Origin: Ktedonobacteraceae bacterium
Lineage (GTDB): Bacteria; Chloroflexota; Ktedonobacteria; Ktedonobacterales; Ktedonobacteraceae
Assembly (NCBI GenBank): GCA_035653615.1
Contig: DASRBN010000019.1
Span: 124,001 to 188,000 of the forward strand
Reading direction: 5' to 3'
Length of the DNA stretch: 64,000 bases
Of the stretch, positions 25,032 through 33,392 are shown in pieces (within the stretch, counting starts at the first letter, position 1; every line of letters begins with the position of its first letter). Both the position numbers and the translations under genes were made by a program. The notes below the pieces were generated by a model. It made no database searches, had not been told where the DNA came from, and worked only from the letters and a program-made list of their open reading frames with translations.

Positions 25032-25784
25032 TGACACCCCTTTTTCGTGTTCTGCTTGTAAATATGGCACTATCTTATAGAAAACGCGCTACTGTTGAAC
25101 GTCGCAATTGGTATGCTGGAAAAAGACAATGGGCACAGGTAACTGTGAGGATTGCCTGCTCGCTAAATGTATGAGCTTTGCTATAGATTGTAAGAAATAT
25201 GTTCCCACATGTCAATGCATAAACCGGATAAATCAGTACTAATATGCTAAGAAAAAGAGTCCAGGTCCTGTCATTCTGAGCGCAGCGAAGAATCTGCACC
25301 ATGCGAAGAAAAAAAGTAGCCAGGTCCTGTCATTCTGAGCGCAGCGAAGAATCTAAGTGCGATGAGCCGCGGATATAAGCACTTTTTAAACTTCACATAA
25401 TGCTTATTTAATACCCATCTGCTACCCTATGGATGTGAGAAAAAATCCAATTGAGCAGGGTTGTTCATGATGCTGTCATCAAAGAGCAGACATGTTGCAG
25501 CATCTCCAACTCATCCTCGATTCTCCACCGGCTAGTGACGCTGGTTGCCACCTCGCCCCGCGTCATCCTCGTCTATAACGACATCTGTCGCTGGCGACAG
25601 CAGCAGGCGCTCGTTGAATGGGCGAGAGGTAGACTCCGAGCCTCTCGCTCGTGGGGATGAAGAATACTCCCTATAGCTATTTCCGGGTAGCGCAGGCCTT
25701 TTTAGAATTAGAAATATATGTGGTAAATGCCCGCGAAGTCTTCAATTCTTGCGAGAGAGGGCCATTTTGTAGTAGGATAAACAT
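25032..25784. other. Intergenic region with repeats and a hairpin
   Basis: About 750 bases without a supported gene. Two direct copies of a CAGGTCCTGTCATTCTGAGC unit lie at 25260-25295 and 25320-25354. A hairpin CGAGAGG/CCTCTCG lies near 25622-25649. A short frame at 25451-25660 has no ribosome binding site or recognised product. The last 60 bases should hold the promoter of the YdeI-like gene. Confidence 0.55.
25260..25354. repeat. Direct repeat of the TCATTCTGAGCG unit
   Basis: Two nearly identical 35-base copies, about 59 bases apart, are in the same orientation. Paired inverted copies elsewhere (7933-8002, 39079-39184) fold, whereas this direct pair does not. Confidence 0.75.
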
Positions 25785-26105
25785 ATGAGTATGAACAACA
25801 ATGACATCTCCGGTGGTGTGGTTCACGAATTGCCAGAGGACTTACAGCAGGCCCTCGCTTCTGACGCGGAGGCGCTAGCACTATGGGAGGATCTGACGCC
25901 TCTTGCGCGCAATGAATGGATATGCTGGACGATCTCTGTGAAAAAACCAGAAACCAGAAGGCAGCACGTTGAACGGGTGCGCTCGGAACTCAAAGAGGGC
26001 ATGCGCAGGCCTTGTTGTTGGATAGGCTGCGTTCACCGCACGGACAAGGAAATAAGCCCGTCGGTGCAGTGGGTGCTCGATAGAAAAGCTAAAAAGTCAT
26101 CATAG
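25785..26105 (+). CDS. YdeI/OmpD-associated family protein
   Basis: A 106-residue protein that fits the small YdeI/OmpD-associated domain: VHELPEDLQQALASD, then LTPLARNEWICWTISVKKPETRRQHVERV and a basic end. This domain occurs in proteins linked to peptide or bacteriocin resistance in some bacteria, but its action is not known. It lacks the DUF1801 domain found in longer relatives. The next gene downstream is a decayed DHFR-like pseudogene only 8 bases on, which may once have been co-transcribed with it. Confidence 0.8.
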   Translation: MSMNNNDISGGVVHELPEDLQQALASDAEALALWEDLTPLARNEWICWTISVKKPETRRQHVERVRSELKEGMRRPCCWIGCVHRTDKEISPSVQWVLDRKAKKSS

Positions 26106-26112
26106 AGGCCCT

Positions 26113-26312
26113 ATGTCAAACGTAATCACCGGCGCAACCCTATCCCTGGATGGCTTCATGGCTGACCGTCATGGCGATATTCGCCGCCCGTCCTCTTTGG
26201 TGAGGGTCTGCGCTTTTTCGAGCCGCCCGTCGATGAACAGGTGAAGCTGGAGAGAACCAGGATATTCGAGTCGCCGGCAAGAACCGATCTGTGGTTCCGG
26301 GTGGTCAAGTAA
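26113..26312 (+). pseudogene. Decayed dihydrofolate-reductase-like (RibD C-terminal) gene
   Basis: The first codons read MSNVITGATLSLDGFMADRHG, the typical start of this family, and then the frame is lost. Another frame resumes with LRFFEPPVDEQVKLERTR and ends in FRVVK and TAA, the normal end of such proteins. The middle of about 130 codons is missing. Two intact relatives lie at 27947-28504 and 28549-29121. Confidence 0.75.
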
Positions 26313-26318
26313 GAGCTT

Positions 26319-27284
26319 TCAGTTGCCCTCGTCGCGATCCGCCAGTTGCGCAATTTCCGCTGCCAGGTTGCGCAGCGCGGCACGAAGTTCGGGTGGCTCG
26401 CGCACGTTAAAGCGGCAGCGCAGTGTAACCAGGTAATAGGCCATCCAATCCAGGTCTTGCGTATAGCAGCTCATGACCACGCCATCCGGTTCTTGTTCCA
26501 GCATCGCCATTGTTGGTGATACTTCGCGTTCAGCCTCCTCCCACGGCATCTCGAGCAAAACCTCTACCCTCCAGGTTCCTGGCATACTGGCCATGGAGCG
26601 CCTGAGATGGGCAAGGCTGTCGAAATCAGGCGGGCGCGTAAAGCTCTCTTCGAGCAGTTCTGCCTTGAGCACCCGGTCCAGGCGAAATACGCGCAGGTCT
26701 TGCCGCAGGTGGCAATAGCCGACCGTGTACCAGATGCCGGAGTGGAAGATCAGGCCATAGGAATCGACGGCGCGCTCGGTCTCCTGGTCCTGGCCAGAGT
26801 GGTAGCGCATCCAGACGCGCCTCTGCTGCCGCGTAGCCGTACTAAAAGTGAGTACCACTGCGCTTTCCGGCGATGAGCGGTAGCGCGCAACGTTTTCGAG
26901 TATAAGCGTTTCCTGCACGGCTTGCACCCGCTCACGCAAAGCCTCGGGCAGCACGCGATCGATTTTGGCAAGCGCGCCTTCGACCGCCGGGGCCGCCATA
27001 ACCAGGCCCAATCGTTTCGCCGCCAGCAGTCCTAGCGTGAGCGCCAGCGCCTCGTCCTCGCTGAACATCAAGGGGGGCATTTTATAGCCGCGCATCAGGC
27101 GATAATTGCCGTAGCGCCCGCGTTCCGCCTCAATGGGGATGCCGAGGTCTTGTAGCATCATAATATAGCGGCGCACGCTGCGTACATCGACCTCGAGGCG
27201 TTCAGCGAGCTTTGGCCCGCTCATCTGCCGGTGTGCCTGCAGCAGTTCAAGTACGGTCAGGACACGCGTTGTGGGATGGTACAT
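26319..27284 (-). CDS. YafY-type transcriptional regulator (HTH plus WYL domain)
   Basis: A 321-residue regulator. The N-terminal winged helix-turn-helix (residues 5-60, LAERLEVDVRSVRRYIMMLQ) binds DNA. The WYL domain (about 140-230) carries the ligand-sensing core YGLIFHSGIWYTVGYC, and a WCX-like end follows. WYL regulators sense nucleotides or similar ligands and often control stress, DNA repair or phage defence genes. ATG at 27284 is preferred; a GTG lies one codon earlier. The gene is divergent from a 78-residue small protein gene (27400), which is its most likely target. Confidence 0.9.
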   Translation of the reverse strand: MYHPTTRVLTVLELLQAHRQMSGPKLAERLEVDVRSVRRYIMMLQDLGIPIEAERGRYGNYRLMRGYKMPPLMFSEDEALALTLGLLAAKRLGLVMAAPAVEGALAKIDRVLPEALRERVQAVQETLILENVARYRSSPESAVVLTFSTATRQQRRVWMRYHSGQDQETERAVDSYGLIFHSGIWYTVGYCHLRQDLRVFRLDRVLKAELLEESFTRPPDFDSLAHLRRSMASMPGTWRVEVLLEMPWEEAEREVSPTMAMLEQEPDGVVMSCYTQDLDWMAYYLVTLRCRFNVREPPELRAALRNLAAEIAQLADRDEGN

Positions 27285-27399
27285 CACTTTTTCCCTTTGC
27301 TCGCAAATACGTGCTTATCAGGACCGATTCTATCCTCTTATCAGAGTATACTTAAATCAGTGGAGAAAAACAAACGAGTATCAGAGAGGAGAAAGAGCA

Positions 27400-27636
27400 A
27401 TGTCATTCAACCCATACCTCTATGAGAAGTCAATCGAGGAGCGTCACAGCCAGATTCGTCACGATTTCGAGCAGATCCGCCTGCAGGCTAATGCCGGGCA
27501 GAAGTCTCCTTTTGTAAGGTCAGTTGTCGGCAAATTCGGTACATTGTTGGTAGGACTCGGTTCTCAGTTGGAGGGGGTTGGGGAGCGAGGGGAAGCAGTC
27601 GTCCAGCCCTCGGTGTCTGTGCAGCGAACCAGATAG
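27400..27636 (+). CDS. Small protein of unknown function (78 aa)
   Basis: A 78-residue protein that starts MSFNPYLYEKSIEERHSQI. Residues 5-35 look helical and charged, and a mildly hydrophobic part follows (VVGKFGTLLVGLGSQLEGV). GAGGAG lies 9 bases before the ATG at 27400, and TATACT lies in the divergent promoter region at about 27346. The gene sits head-to-head with the WYL regulator, which may control it. No family is recognised. Confidence 0.6.
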   Translation: MSFNPYLYEKSIEERHSQIRHDFEQIRLQANAGQKSPFVRSVVGKFGTLLVGLGSQLEGVGERGEAVVQPSVSVQRTR

Positions 27637-27946
27637 CCATCAGCACGCCCAGTACTCCGGTGGTAATGGCTGCCTGGTAATGGCCTACCAGGCAGCCGCT
27701 CGCTCCCTTTCATGCTGCTCTGCGTTCATAGATCTCCCCCCCTTGCACTTGATTTTCTTGATATTACAGTGGGTATACCGTTTCGTACATAGCTCTTGTA
27801 CTTTTATCTCAGCACTCTGTATATCTCCTCGTTTGCCAGTTGCCCTCTAGGATATACTATCTTTACCGTTCAATAGCAGGGCAAAAAGAATAGCATCATA
27901 TCGTTCGCAAAGAAAAGAAAATTGTTCCCGAAGATTGGAGAGCACG
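27637..27946. other. Intergenic region with a hairpin
   Basis: About 310 bases with no supported gene. A perfect 12-bp hairpin lies at 27668-27697 and the rest is AT-richer sequence that leads into the DHFR-like gene. I see no other structure. Confidence 0.5.
27668..27697 (+). terminator. Hairpin after the 78-residue gene
   Basis: GGCTGCCTGGTA (27668-27679) pairs perfectly with TACCAGGCAGCC (27686-27697) around a 6-base loop. The following sequence has only short T runs. Confidence 0.5.
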
Positions 27947-28504
27947 ATGAGAAAAGTCTTTTTATTCATGATGGTCACGCTTGATGGTTTCTATGAGGGG
28001 CCGGATCACTCAATCGATTGGCATAATGTGGATGAGGAGTTCAACGATTTCGCTATCAACCAGCTTAACGATATCGGTATGCTGGTGTTTGGCCGCGCGA
28101 CGTATGAACTCATGGCAAGTTTCTGGCCCACCGATTTCGCGAGAGAGGACGATCCAATCGTTGCCGAAAAGATGAATACGATCCCCAAAATTGTGGTTTC
28201 CAGGACGCTTGAGAAGGCCGACTGGCAGAATACGCGCCTGGTGAAAGAGCATGTCGCCGAGGAAATTTCGGAATTGAAGCAGCAACCCGGCAAAGACATC
28301 GCTGTCTTCGGTAGTTCCGACCTCGCGGTGAGCCTGCTAGAAATGGGCTTGCTCGATGAACTGCGTATTATGGTGAATCCCGTCGTCCTGGGTAGTGGCA
28401 AATCCTTATTCAAGGGCCTGCATGAGGGATTGAAGCTGAAGCTGCTCAAGACACAGCAATTCCAGTCAGGAAACGTTCTTCTTTACTACGAGCCGATAGT
28501 GTAG
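27947..28504 (+). CDS. Dihydrofolate-reductase family protein (RibD C-terminal type), copy 1
   Basis: A 185-residue protein of the RibD C-terminal/DHFR-like superfamily. Marks are the MRKVFLFMMVTLDGFYEGP start, GMLVFGRATYE, KIVVSRTLE, the nucleotide-binding DIAVFGSSDLAVSLLEMGLLDE and NPVVLGSGKSLF. Such YyaP/YwjB-like proteins have the NADPH fold, but their substrates are unknown. The start is ATG at 27947, after TTGGAGAG. It is followed 44 bases on by a paralogue and preceded at 26.1 kb by a decayed third copy. All lie on the plus strand. Confidence 0.88.
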   Translation: MRKVFLFMMVTLDGFYEGPDHSIDWHNVDEEFNDFAINQLNDIGMLVFGRATYELMASFWPTDFAREDDPIVAEKMNTIPKIVVSRTLEKADWQNTRLVKEHVAEEISELKQQPGKDIAVFGSSDLAVSLLEMGLLDELRIMVNPVVLGSGKSLFKGLHEGLKLKLLKTQQFQSGNVLLYYEPIV

Positions 28505-28548
28505 GCCGGGTTCTGACTTTCAGGATCAACGAAATGAAAAGAGGATGT

Positions 28549-29121
28549 ATGCGAAAAATCATCACGACAACGTGGGTCACGCTTGATGGCTTTATAGCAG
28601 GGCCAAACGGCGAAATGGATTGGGTGAGGGTTGAAGAAGAGATGGGAAAATATGAGGACGACCTGATAAGCTCGGCGGACACGCTGCTCCTGGGACGCGT
28701 GACGTATCAAAGTTTTGCCGGGGCGTGGCCGTATGTGCCTGATAATCCTTCGGCCTCTGAGGGTGAGAAGATATACGCCCGCAAATTGAACGCCATGCGC
28801 AAAGTTGTGTTTTCGCGCTCGCTGGAAAAGGCGGAGTGGAACAATTCGACCCTGTTTAGGGAAATAAACCCGCAAGAGGTCGCGCAACTGAAAGAGGCAC
28901 CTGGCAAGAATATCGTGATCTACGGCAGCGCCAGCATTGTGCAGGCCCTTACCAATCACGGCCTGATCGATGAATACCAGGTTCTGGTTCATCCCGTTGT
29001 CCTGGGCGGCGGCAAACCCTTGTTTAAGAACATTCAGGATAGGGTCGGGCTGAAGCTTGTAGAGACAAAGGCATTTCCTTCGGGTGTTGTTGGACTGTAC
29101 TACCGACCGGACAGACAATAG
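28549..29121 (+). CDS. Dihydrofolate-reductase family protein (RibD C-terminal type), copy 2
   Basis: A 190-residue paralogue of the preceding gene. Shared blocks are TTTWVTLDGFIAGPNGEMDW, TLLLGRVTYQSF, KVVFSRSLEKAEW, NIVIYGSASIVQAL and HPVVLGGGKPLF. The two proteins differ enough to be old duplicates or separate gains. AGAGGA precedes the ATG at 28549. It probably binds NADPH and reduces a small molecule, but no pathway is shown by its neighbours. Confidence 0.88.
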   Translation: MRKIITTTWVTLDGFIAGPNGEMDWVRVEEEMGKYEDDLISSADTLLLGRVTYQSFAGAWPYVPDNPSASEGEKIYARKLNAMRKVVFSRSLEKAEWNNSTLFREINPQEVAQLKEAPGKNIVIYGSASIVQALTNHGLIDEYQVLVHPVVLGGGKPLFKNIQDRVGLKLVETKAFPSGVVGLYYRPDRQ

Positions 29122-29180
29122 CTGATCTGCTGTTTCCGCTCATCACAATATTCCTCGTCGCGGCACCTGTTCATTTGACC

Positions 29181-29211
29181 CATCACATCGTCAAAATGTG
29201 GCGATGTGATG
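29181..29211. repeat. Inverted repeat before the membrane protein gene
   Basis: CATCACATCG (29181-29190) pairs perfectly with CGATGTGATG (29202-29211) around an 11-base loop. It may end the DHFR-like transcript or bind a regulator. No T run follows. Confidence 0.45.
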
Positions 29212-29370
29212 GATGTTCCGCCGTTACTTGCGAGCTGATCGTCTCTGGTGCTTGCTCACCGGATTGCGCGGATGGAGGGGTAGCAGCAACTGAGATGAGG
29301 TAGGGCTATTGAAGAATGCATGATAGAATAGGGAAAAATGTAGAGATTCGCTCTGAAGGAGGAATATATC

Positions 29371-29919
29371 GTGCAAGAGGCTTTGATAGCCCCGCTGGAT
29401 TCCTGGCAAAACTTTTACGTCATCATTGGCTCCGCTGCCGCGGCGCTCACGGGATTGATGTTCGTGGTGATTACATTGATCGCGGGAACGCGCATGCGGA
29501 GGTCAGATGGAGCAATCGCAGCGTTTGGGACGCCGAATGTGTTGCATTTTTGTGCCGCGCTCTTCATTACCGCTGTTCTCAGCGCGCCATGGCCGGCGCT
29601 CTGGAATGCCAGCCTTTTGCTCGGCCTTCTGGGTCTATGGGGAGTGGCATACGTGCTGATTGTTTTACGGCGGACGCTGCGGCAGACAGACTATAAACCG
29701 GTACTGGAAGATTGGTTGGGGCACCTCATAGGCCCGTTTATCGCCTATACAGCGTTCATTATCGCGGCGATTGTACTCCCATACAATCCAGTATCCGCAA
29801 TGTTCGTCGTCGGTGGGGCGACGGTTCTGCTCCTGTTCATCGGCATCCACAATGCCTGGGACACTGTCACCTATATCACCATCGAACTCTCTCACGGGGA
29901 GAACAAAGGGCAGGACTAG
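29371..29919 (+). CDS. Integral membrane protein of unknown function
   Basis: A 182-residue protein with about five membrane helices (near residues 16-40, 52-72, 76-96, 118-138 and 144-165). The first helix contains YVIIGSAAAALTGLMFVVITLIAG. Conserved-looking polar residues are few, and no transporter or enzyme motif is seen. It resembles small multi-pass proteins that are common as unannotated genes in actinobacteria and Chloroflexota. GTG at 29371 is the start, with GGAGG eight bases before it. It seems to stand alone. Confidence 0.7.
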   Translation: MQEALIAPLDSWQNFYVIIGSAAAALTGLMFVVITLIAGTRMRRSDGAIAAFGTPNVLHFCAALFITAVLSAPWPALWNASLLLGLLGLWGVAYVLIVLRRTLRQTDYKPVLEDWLGHLIGPFIAYTAFIIAAIVLPYNPVSAMFVVGGATVLLLFIGIHNAWDTVTYITIELSHGENKGQD

Positions 29920-30027
29920 CCGGCCTGCCCATACCCTGGCATCATGCGTCGTTTCCCCCTCTCAAAACGTGATATAGCGTAGTAGGAATATGACAGTCGA
30001 TTGAGATCAAGTGAGGAGGAAACAGCA

Positions 30028-30534
30028 ATGCCAGAGCAGCAAAATGAGCAAGCGAGGCCAATGGTCGGTGTCTCGGTCCTGATCAGCAACGGTGATCGCG
30101 TACTGCTGGAGAGGCGCAGCAAGGACCCTATGAAAGGCGCCTGGAAAGCCCCCGGCGGCCATATGGAATTTGGGGAAACGCCCGAACAGACGGCCATGCG
30201 CGAAGTGCAGGAAGAATTGGGCGTCACCCTGAGCGATCTCAAATTCAGAACCATCACCAATGACGTCTTTGAGGCCGAAAAAAAGCATTACATCACAATC
30301 TGGATGGATGCCCACATAGCCGCGGGCGAGCCGAAGTTGCAAGCTCCTTATGAAGAGACTGAGATTGGCTGGTTCACATGGGATGCATTGCCGCAGCCGC
30401 TTTACCTGCCGATCCAACACCTGCTCGAAGGTAAAACCTATCCCTCGCAGACAACGGACACGAAAATAGGAGCGGCTATAGAGACGACGCCCATCCTACC
30501 GGGCGCCGGTTCCGAGGCGCTCCGGGCAGAGTAG
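30028..30534 (+). CDS. Nudix hydrolase
   Basis: A 168-residue hydrolase with a complete Nudix box: GGHMEFGETPEQTAMREV then QEELGV, matching Gx5Ex7REUxEExGU. The box binds magnesium and cleaves nucleoside-diphosphate-linked compounds. The neighbouring text GVSVLISNGDRVLLERRSK resembles MutT/CTP-pyrophosphohydrolase-like members, but the substrate cannot be told. The last 35 residues are a polar tail outside the domain. GAGGAGG precedes the ATG at 30028; the longer frame is less likely. Confidence 0.88.
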   Translation: MPEQQNEQARPMVGVSVLISNGDRVLLERRSKDPMKGAWKAPGGHMEFGETPEQTAMREVQEELGVTLSDLKFRTITNDVFEAEKKHYITIWMDAHIAAGEPKLQAPYEETEIGWFTWDALPQPLYLPIQHLLEGKTYPSQTTDTKIGAAIETTPILPGAGSEALRAE

Positions 30535-30588
30535 CGGCATAAGGTCAAGTATAAATATGCTAACAACAAGATGAAAGGATACAGAATC

Positions 30589-30945
30589 ATGCAACAAAAT
30601 ACGGGAAATATAATGGCGCGGGTAGAATTTCAACAGTGCGTGCAGGACTTGCAGACCTGCCACGATATGTGCATGCAGATGGTGGAAGATGAGCGGCATG
30701 CCAGTGGCGAACATGGACAATCCGGGCATACTTCGATGCTGCGCGATTGCGCCCGGCTGTGCCAGGTAACCGCCCACTTCTTACAGGATAACAATCCCCT
30801 CTATGGCTATGTCACATCGGCCTGCGCCCAGGTAACGCAGCACTGCAGCGAAGAATGCCAGCGCATGGGCGATACGGATTGCGCGAATGCCTGCCAGAAT
30901 GCAGCCTGGTCGCTCCAACAGATCAGTAAATTAGTACAGTATTGA
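30589..30945 (+). CDS. Cys-rich four-helix protein (DUF326/copper-storage-like)
   Basis: A 118-residue protein with Cys residues at regular helical spacing: CVQDLQTCHDMC, CARLCQ, CAQVTQHCSEEC and CANAC, about eleven in all, with added His and Met. This is the pattern of DUF326 four-helix-bundle proteins, among which are copper-storage proteins that bind many Cu(I) ions in the bundle core. No signal peptide is present, so it acts in the cytoplasm. Whether it stores copper is inferred. ATG at 30589 follows AAAGGAT. Confidence 0.8.
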   Translation: MQQNTGNIMARVEFQQCVQDLQTCHDMCMQMVEDERHASGEHGQSGHTSMLRDCARLCQVTAHFLQDNNPLYGYVTSACAQVTQHCSEECQRMGDTDCANACQNAAWSLQQISKLVQY

Positions 30946-30972
30946 GAATATAAACGCAGGACAATCGGCCCT

Positions 30973-31085
30973 GTCATTCTTCGTTGCGCTCAGAATGACG
31001 GGATGCACGGATGCAGATTCTGAGCGAAGTGCAGAATGACGGGATGTACGGATGCAGATTCTTCGCTGCGCTCAGAATGACGGGA
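30973..31085. repeat. Three copies of the TCATTCTGAGCG repeat
   Basis: Three related copies at about 30973-31002, 31014-31043 and 31054-31083 are joined by GGATGCACGGATGCAGA. Two are in reverse orientation (TTCTTCGCTGCGCTCAGAAT), and the middle copy has lost part of its core. They fill the space between the Cys-rich protein gene and the LuxR-type regulator gene. Confidence 0.75.
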
Positions 31086-31095
31086 TGCACGGGTG

Positions 31096-31920
31096 CTATT
31101 CTTCTTCAGGAATCAATCCCTGTCGCAGCGCAAAAATGGCTGCTTGCGTGCGATCGCGTATGCCTAATTTCTGGAAGATAACCGAGAGGTAGTTTTTCAC
31201 CGTCTTCTCTGAATAGGCCAGCCGGTCCGCGATCTCCCTGTTGCTCATACCTGCCGCCACGTAGCGGATGATTTCAAGCTCTTTCTCTGTAAGTGCCGTG
31301 ATCGATGAACTGCCCGGCAGCGCGTTGGATAGACGGCGATAATCGTGGACAATAGCGCCCGCCAGTTCCGGCTCGATACATATGCTGCCCGAGTGTACCT
31401 TGCGGATGGCTTCCGCGAGTTCTTGTGATGAGACGCTCTTGAGCAAGTACCCGCGCGCGCCGTTTTTCATCGCCTGCAACATTTGCTGCTGCTGGCGATG
31501 CATGGTCAGAATAATCACGGCCAGTGAGGGAATTTCCTGCGTGATCTGCCGCGTCACGGCCAGGCCATCTACAACGGGCATGCTGATATCCATCAATACC
31601 ACGTCGGGGCGCAGCTTGCGTATCTTTCGCAGCGCGTCGTACCCATCGACTGCCTCACCTGCTATCTTCATGTCCTGTTCCAATGCCAGCAGTGAACGCA
31701 GCCCCTCGCGCATCAAGGCGTGATCATCAACCACCAGTACGCTGATCAAACCTGTGCGCAACTCCGCTTTTGAACGGTCGCGGCGTTCATTTATCTGAAG
31801 CGTACCCACTTCCGGGCGTGTTGGCGTCTCAATATGTGTGTCTATAACCGCGGTATTCGCGAGCGGCGTCTTCGTTGCCACGGTTGCAGACGATCTATCA
31901 GCATTTTGAGTATGTTGCAT
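31096..31920 (-). CDS. NarL/LuxR family response regulator
   Basis: A 274-residue two-component regulator. After a polar N-terminal extension of about 57 residues comes a receiver domain (SVLVVDDHALMREGL, phosphorylated Asp in VVLMDISMPVVDG, Thr in VIILTM, Lys in YLLKSV). A LuxR helix-turn-helix follows (LTEKELEIIRYVAAGMSNRE, then IADRLAYSEKTVKNYLS). The 57-residue Thr/Ala-rich leader is unusual for this family; an internal start close to the receiver is possible but no better site is seen. No sensor kinase gene is nearby, so it is an orphan here. Confidence 0.92.
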   Translation of the reverse strand: MQHTQNADRSSATVATKTPLANTAVIDTHIETPTRPEVGTLQINERRDRSKAELRTGLISVLVVDDHALMREGLRSLLALEQDMKIAGEAVDGYDALRKIRKLRPDVVLMDISMPVVDGLAVTRQITQEIPSLAVIILTMHRQQQQMLQAMKNGARGYLLKSVSSQELAEAIRKVHSGSICIEPELAGAIVHDYRRLSNALPGSSSITALTEKELEIIRYVAAGMSNREIADRLAYSEKTVKNYLSVIFQKLGIRDRTQAAIFALRQGLIPEEE

Positions 31921-32187
31921 GAAAGACTCCCATCAGGCCTTCCAGCGTAGTGAAAGGCAGAACTGGTAACGTTGTGCTTTTAATAGCATCTTGTGCTATG
32001 ATTTCTATTGTCTAGTATGAGCAAGCGGGCGCTATAAGACATCACCCACCTGGGTGATTTTTCAAGGATGATGAGAAAAAGGGAAGATTTTGCCGGCTAG
32101 CGCAGCCTGTAATCGTATTATCTGGTAATGGAGTCATGGCACAGGCGGGCGAAAGGAGATGACAATTTAGTACCTATGGAGACACTC

Positions 32188-32832
32188 ATGAAAGAAGCAG
32201 AGATTGAAGCAGAAATTTACAGCGAGGTGCAGCGACGTTTTGCCGGGTTTGACGATCCCGCTCATAACTGGGAACATGTAAGCAGGGTGTATCAACTTGC
32301 CACACACATCGCGGAACAGGAACACGCGGACCGTTTCATTGCCGGTACAGCTGCGCTATTGCACGATATTGGCCGCCTTGCGCGCGATACAACACGCCAT
32401 CACGCTGAACTTTCAGAAGCACTGGCCTCTGAATTGCTCTCAGCCTATCCTATAACATCCGAACAGAAAGACGCCATCCTGCACGCAATCATGGCACACA
32501 GTTACAGCCAGGGTATCGAGCCGCGTACAGTAGAGGCGCGCGTGGTGCGCGATGCCGACCGGCTGGATGCCCTGGGAGCCATCGGCATCCTGCGCTGGGC
32601 GATTACCGCGACCATGCGGCGTACTCCTCAAACGCGCTCCTATCAGTGGGACGATCCCTTCGCGGAACAGCGCCAGCCCGACGACCGGCTTTACATGCTC
32701 GACCACTTTTTCACCAAGTTGCTCAAGCTCGCCGATAGCATGTCAACGGAGACAGGCCGCGCCATGGCACGGCAGCGCACAGCTTTCATGTATGCCTACC
32801 TGGAAGAATTGAGGAGAGAATTGGGAGCATAA
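32188..32832 (+). CDS. HD domain phosphohydrolase
   Basis: A 214-residue HD-superfamily hydrolase. The metal-binding residues are all there: H in HNWEHVSRV, HD in ALLHDIGRLA, H in HAIMAHSYS, and D in VRDADRLDALG. This matches the small YedJ/YpgQ-like group, thought to act on nucleotides or phosphates. The start is uncertain between ATG at 32188 (GGAG seven bases before) and 32176. It converges with a DinB gene. The last three codons of both genes, GGA GCA TAA, lie in one shared palindrome. Confidence 0.88.
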   Translation: MKEAEIEAEIYSEVQRRFAGFDDPAHNWEHVSRVYQLATHIAEQEHADRFIAGTAALLHDIGRLARDTTRHHAELSEALASELLSAYPITSEQKDAILHAIMAHSYSQGIEPRTVEARVVRDADRLDALGAIGILRWAITATMRRTPQTRSYQWDDPFAEQRQPDDRLYMLDHFFTKLLKLADSMSTETGRAMARQRTAFMYAYLEELRRELGA

Positions 32833-32898
32833 AAAACAGAACGAATAAGACAAACGCGCACGCGCGTTTGTCTTATTCGTTCTGTTTTTTATGCTCCC
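32823..32898. terminator. Perfect 37-bp palindrome shared by two convergent genes
   Basis: Arms 32823-32859 and 32862-32898 match perfectly over 37 bp with almost no loop. The arms include the GGA GCA TAA ends of both the HD gene and the DinB gene, and a run of six A (or T) that gives a T-rich tail for each direction. It should terminate both transcripts. Confidence 0.85.
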
Positions 32899-33368
32899 CC
32901 TTTGATGTCGGCCAGTTGTTGCGCGTGCATCTGGTCGTGGAGCGGCAGGACATTCACCAGTTGATAAAACTTGCGCTCGCCCCACTTGGGATGGCGGAAT
33001 GGGCGCTCCCACGCGTCCGCGGGCAAAGCGGCAAGATACTCGAAAATCTCCTCGCGCCGAGCTGCCATGCCCGCCAGCACGGCATCCAGAGAGGCGGGAG
33101 GCTCCGAAGCACGTGTCAGGCGCGGCGTTTCGTCTTCTGTCGCTACGATCATGGGATTATCCTCGGTCTGTACGAGCTGCATCTGCTCCAGTACCAGGCC
33201 ATCGGCGATATAGAGGTGATGAGCCAGCTGGATGGGCGACCACTCATCTGGAGCCGGCTGCTTCGGTAGTTCATCTTTACTGAATCTTGCCAGCTGTTTC
33301 ATGAACTCCAGCCGGGCGGCCACCATCTTGGTGCGTACCTTTTCGTAGGGGTTCTCAAGCGTTGCCAT
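32889..33368 (-). CDS. DinB family protein, second copy
   Basis: A 159-residue DinB-like protein. The early motif is DEWSPIQLAHHLYIADGL, with metal-ligand His in LAHH, and the late motif is VNVLPLHDQMHAQQLADIKG with two His. It differs strongly from the DinB protein at 15.1 kb. Members are predicted metal-dependent transferases or hydrolases and no reaction can be set. The ATG at 33368 follows AAGGAT. The gene may be co-transcribed with parA-parB upstream on the same strand, as only 24 bases separate it from the parB stop. Confidence 0.85.
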   Translation of the reverse strand: MATLENPYEKVRTKMVAARLEFMKQLARFSKDELPKQPAPDEWSPIQLAHHLYIADGLVLEQMQLVQTEDNPMIVATEDETPRLTRASEPPASLDAVLAGMAARREEIFEYLAALPADAWERPFRHPKWGERKFYQLVNVLPLHDQMHAQQLADIKGGA

Positions 33369-33392
33369 ATGTTATCCTTTTATCTAGATGAC

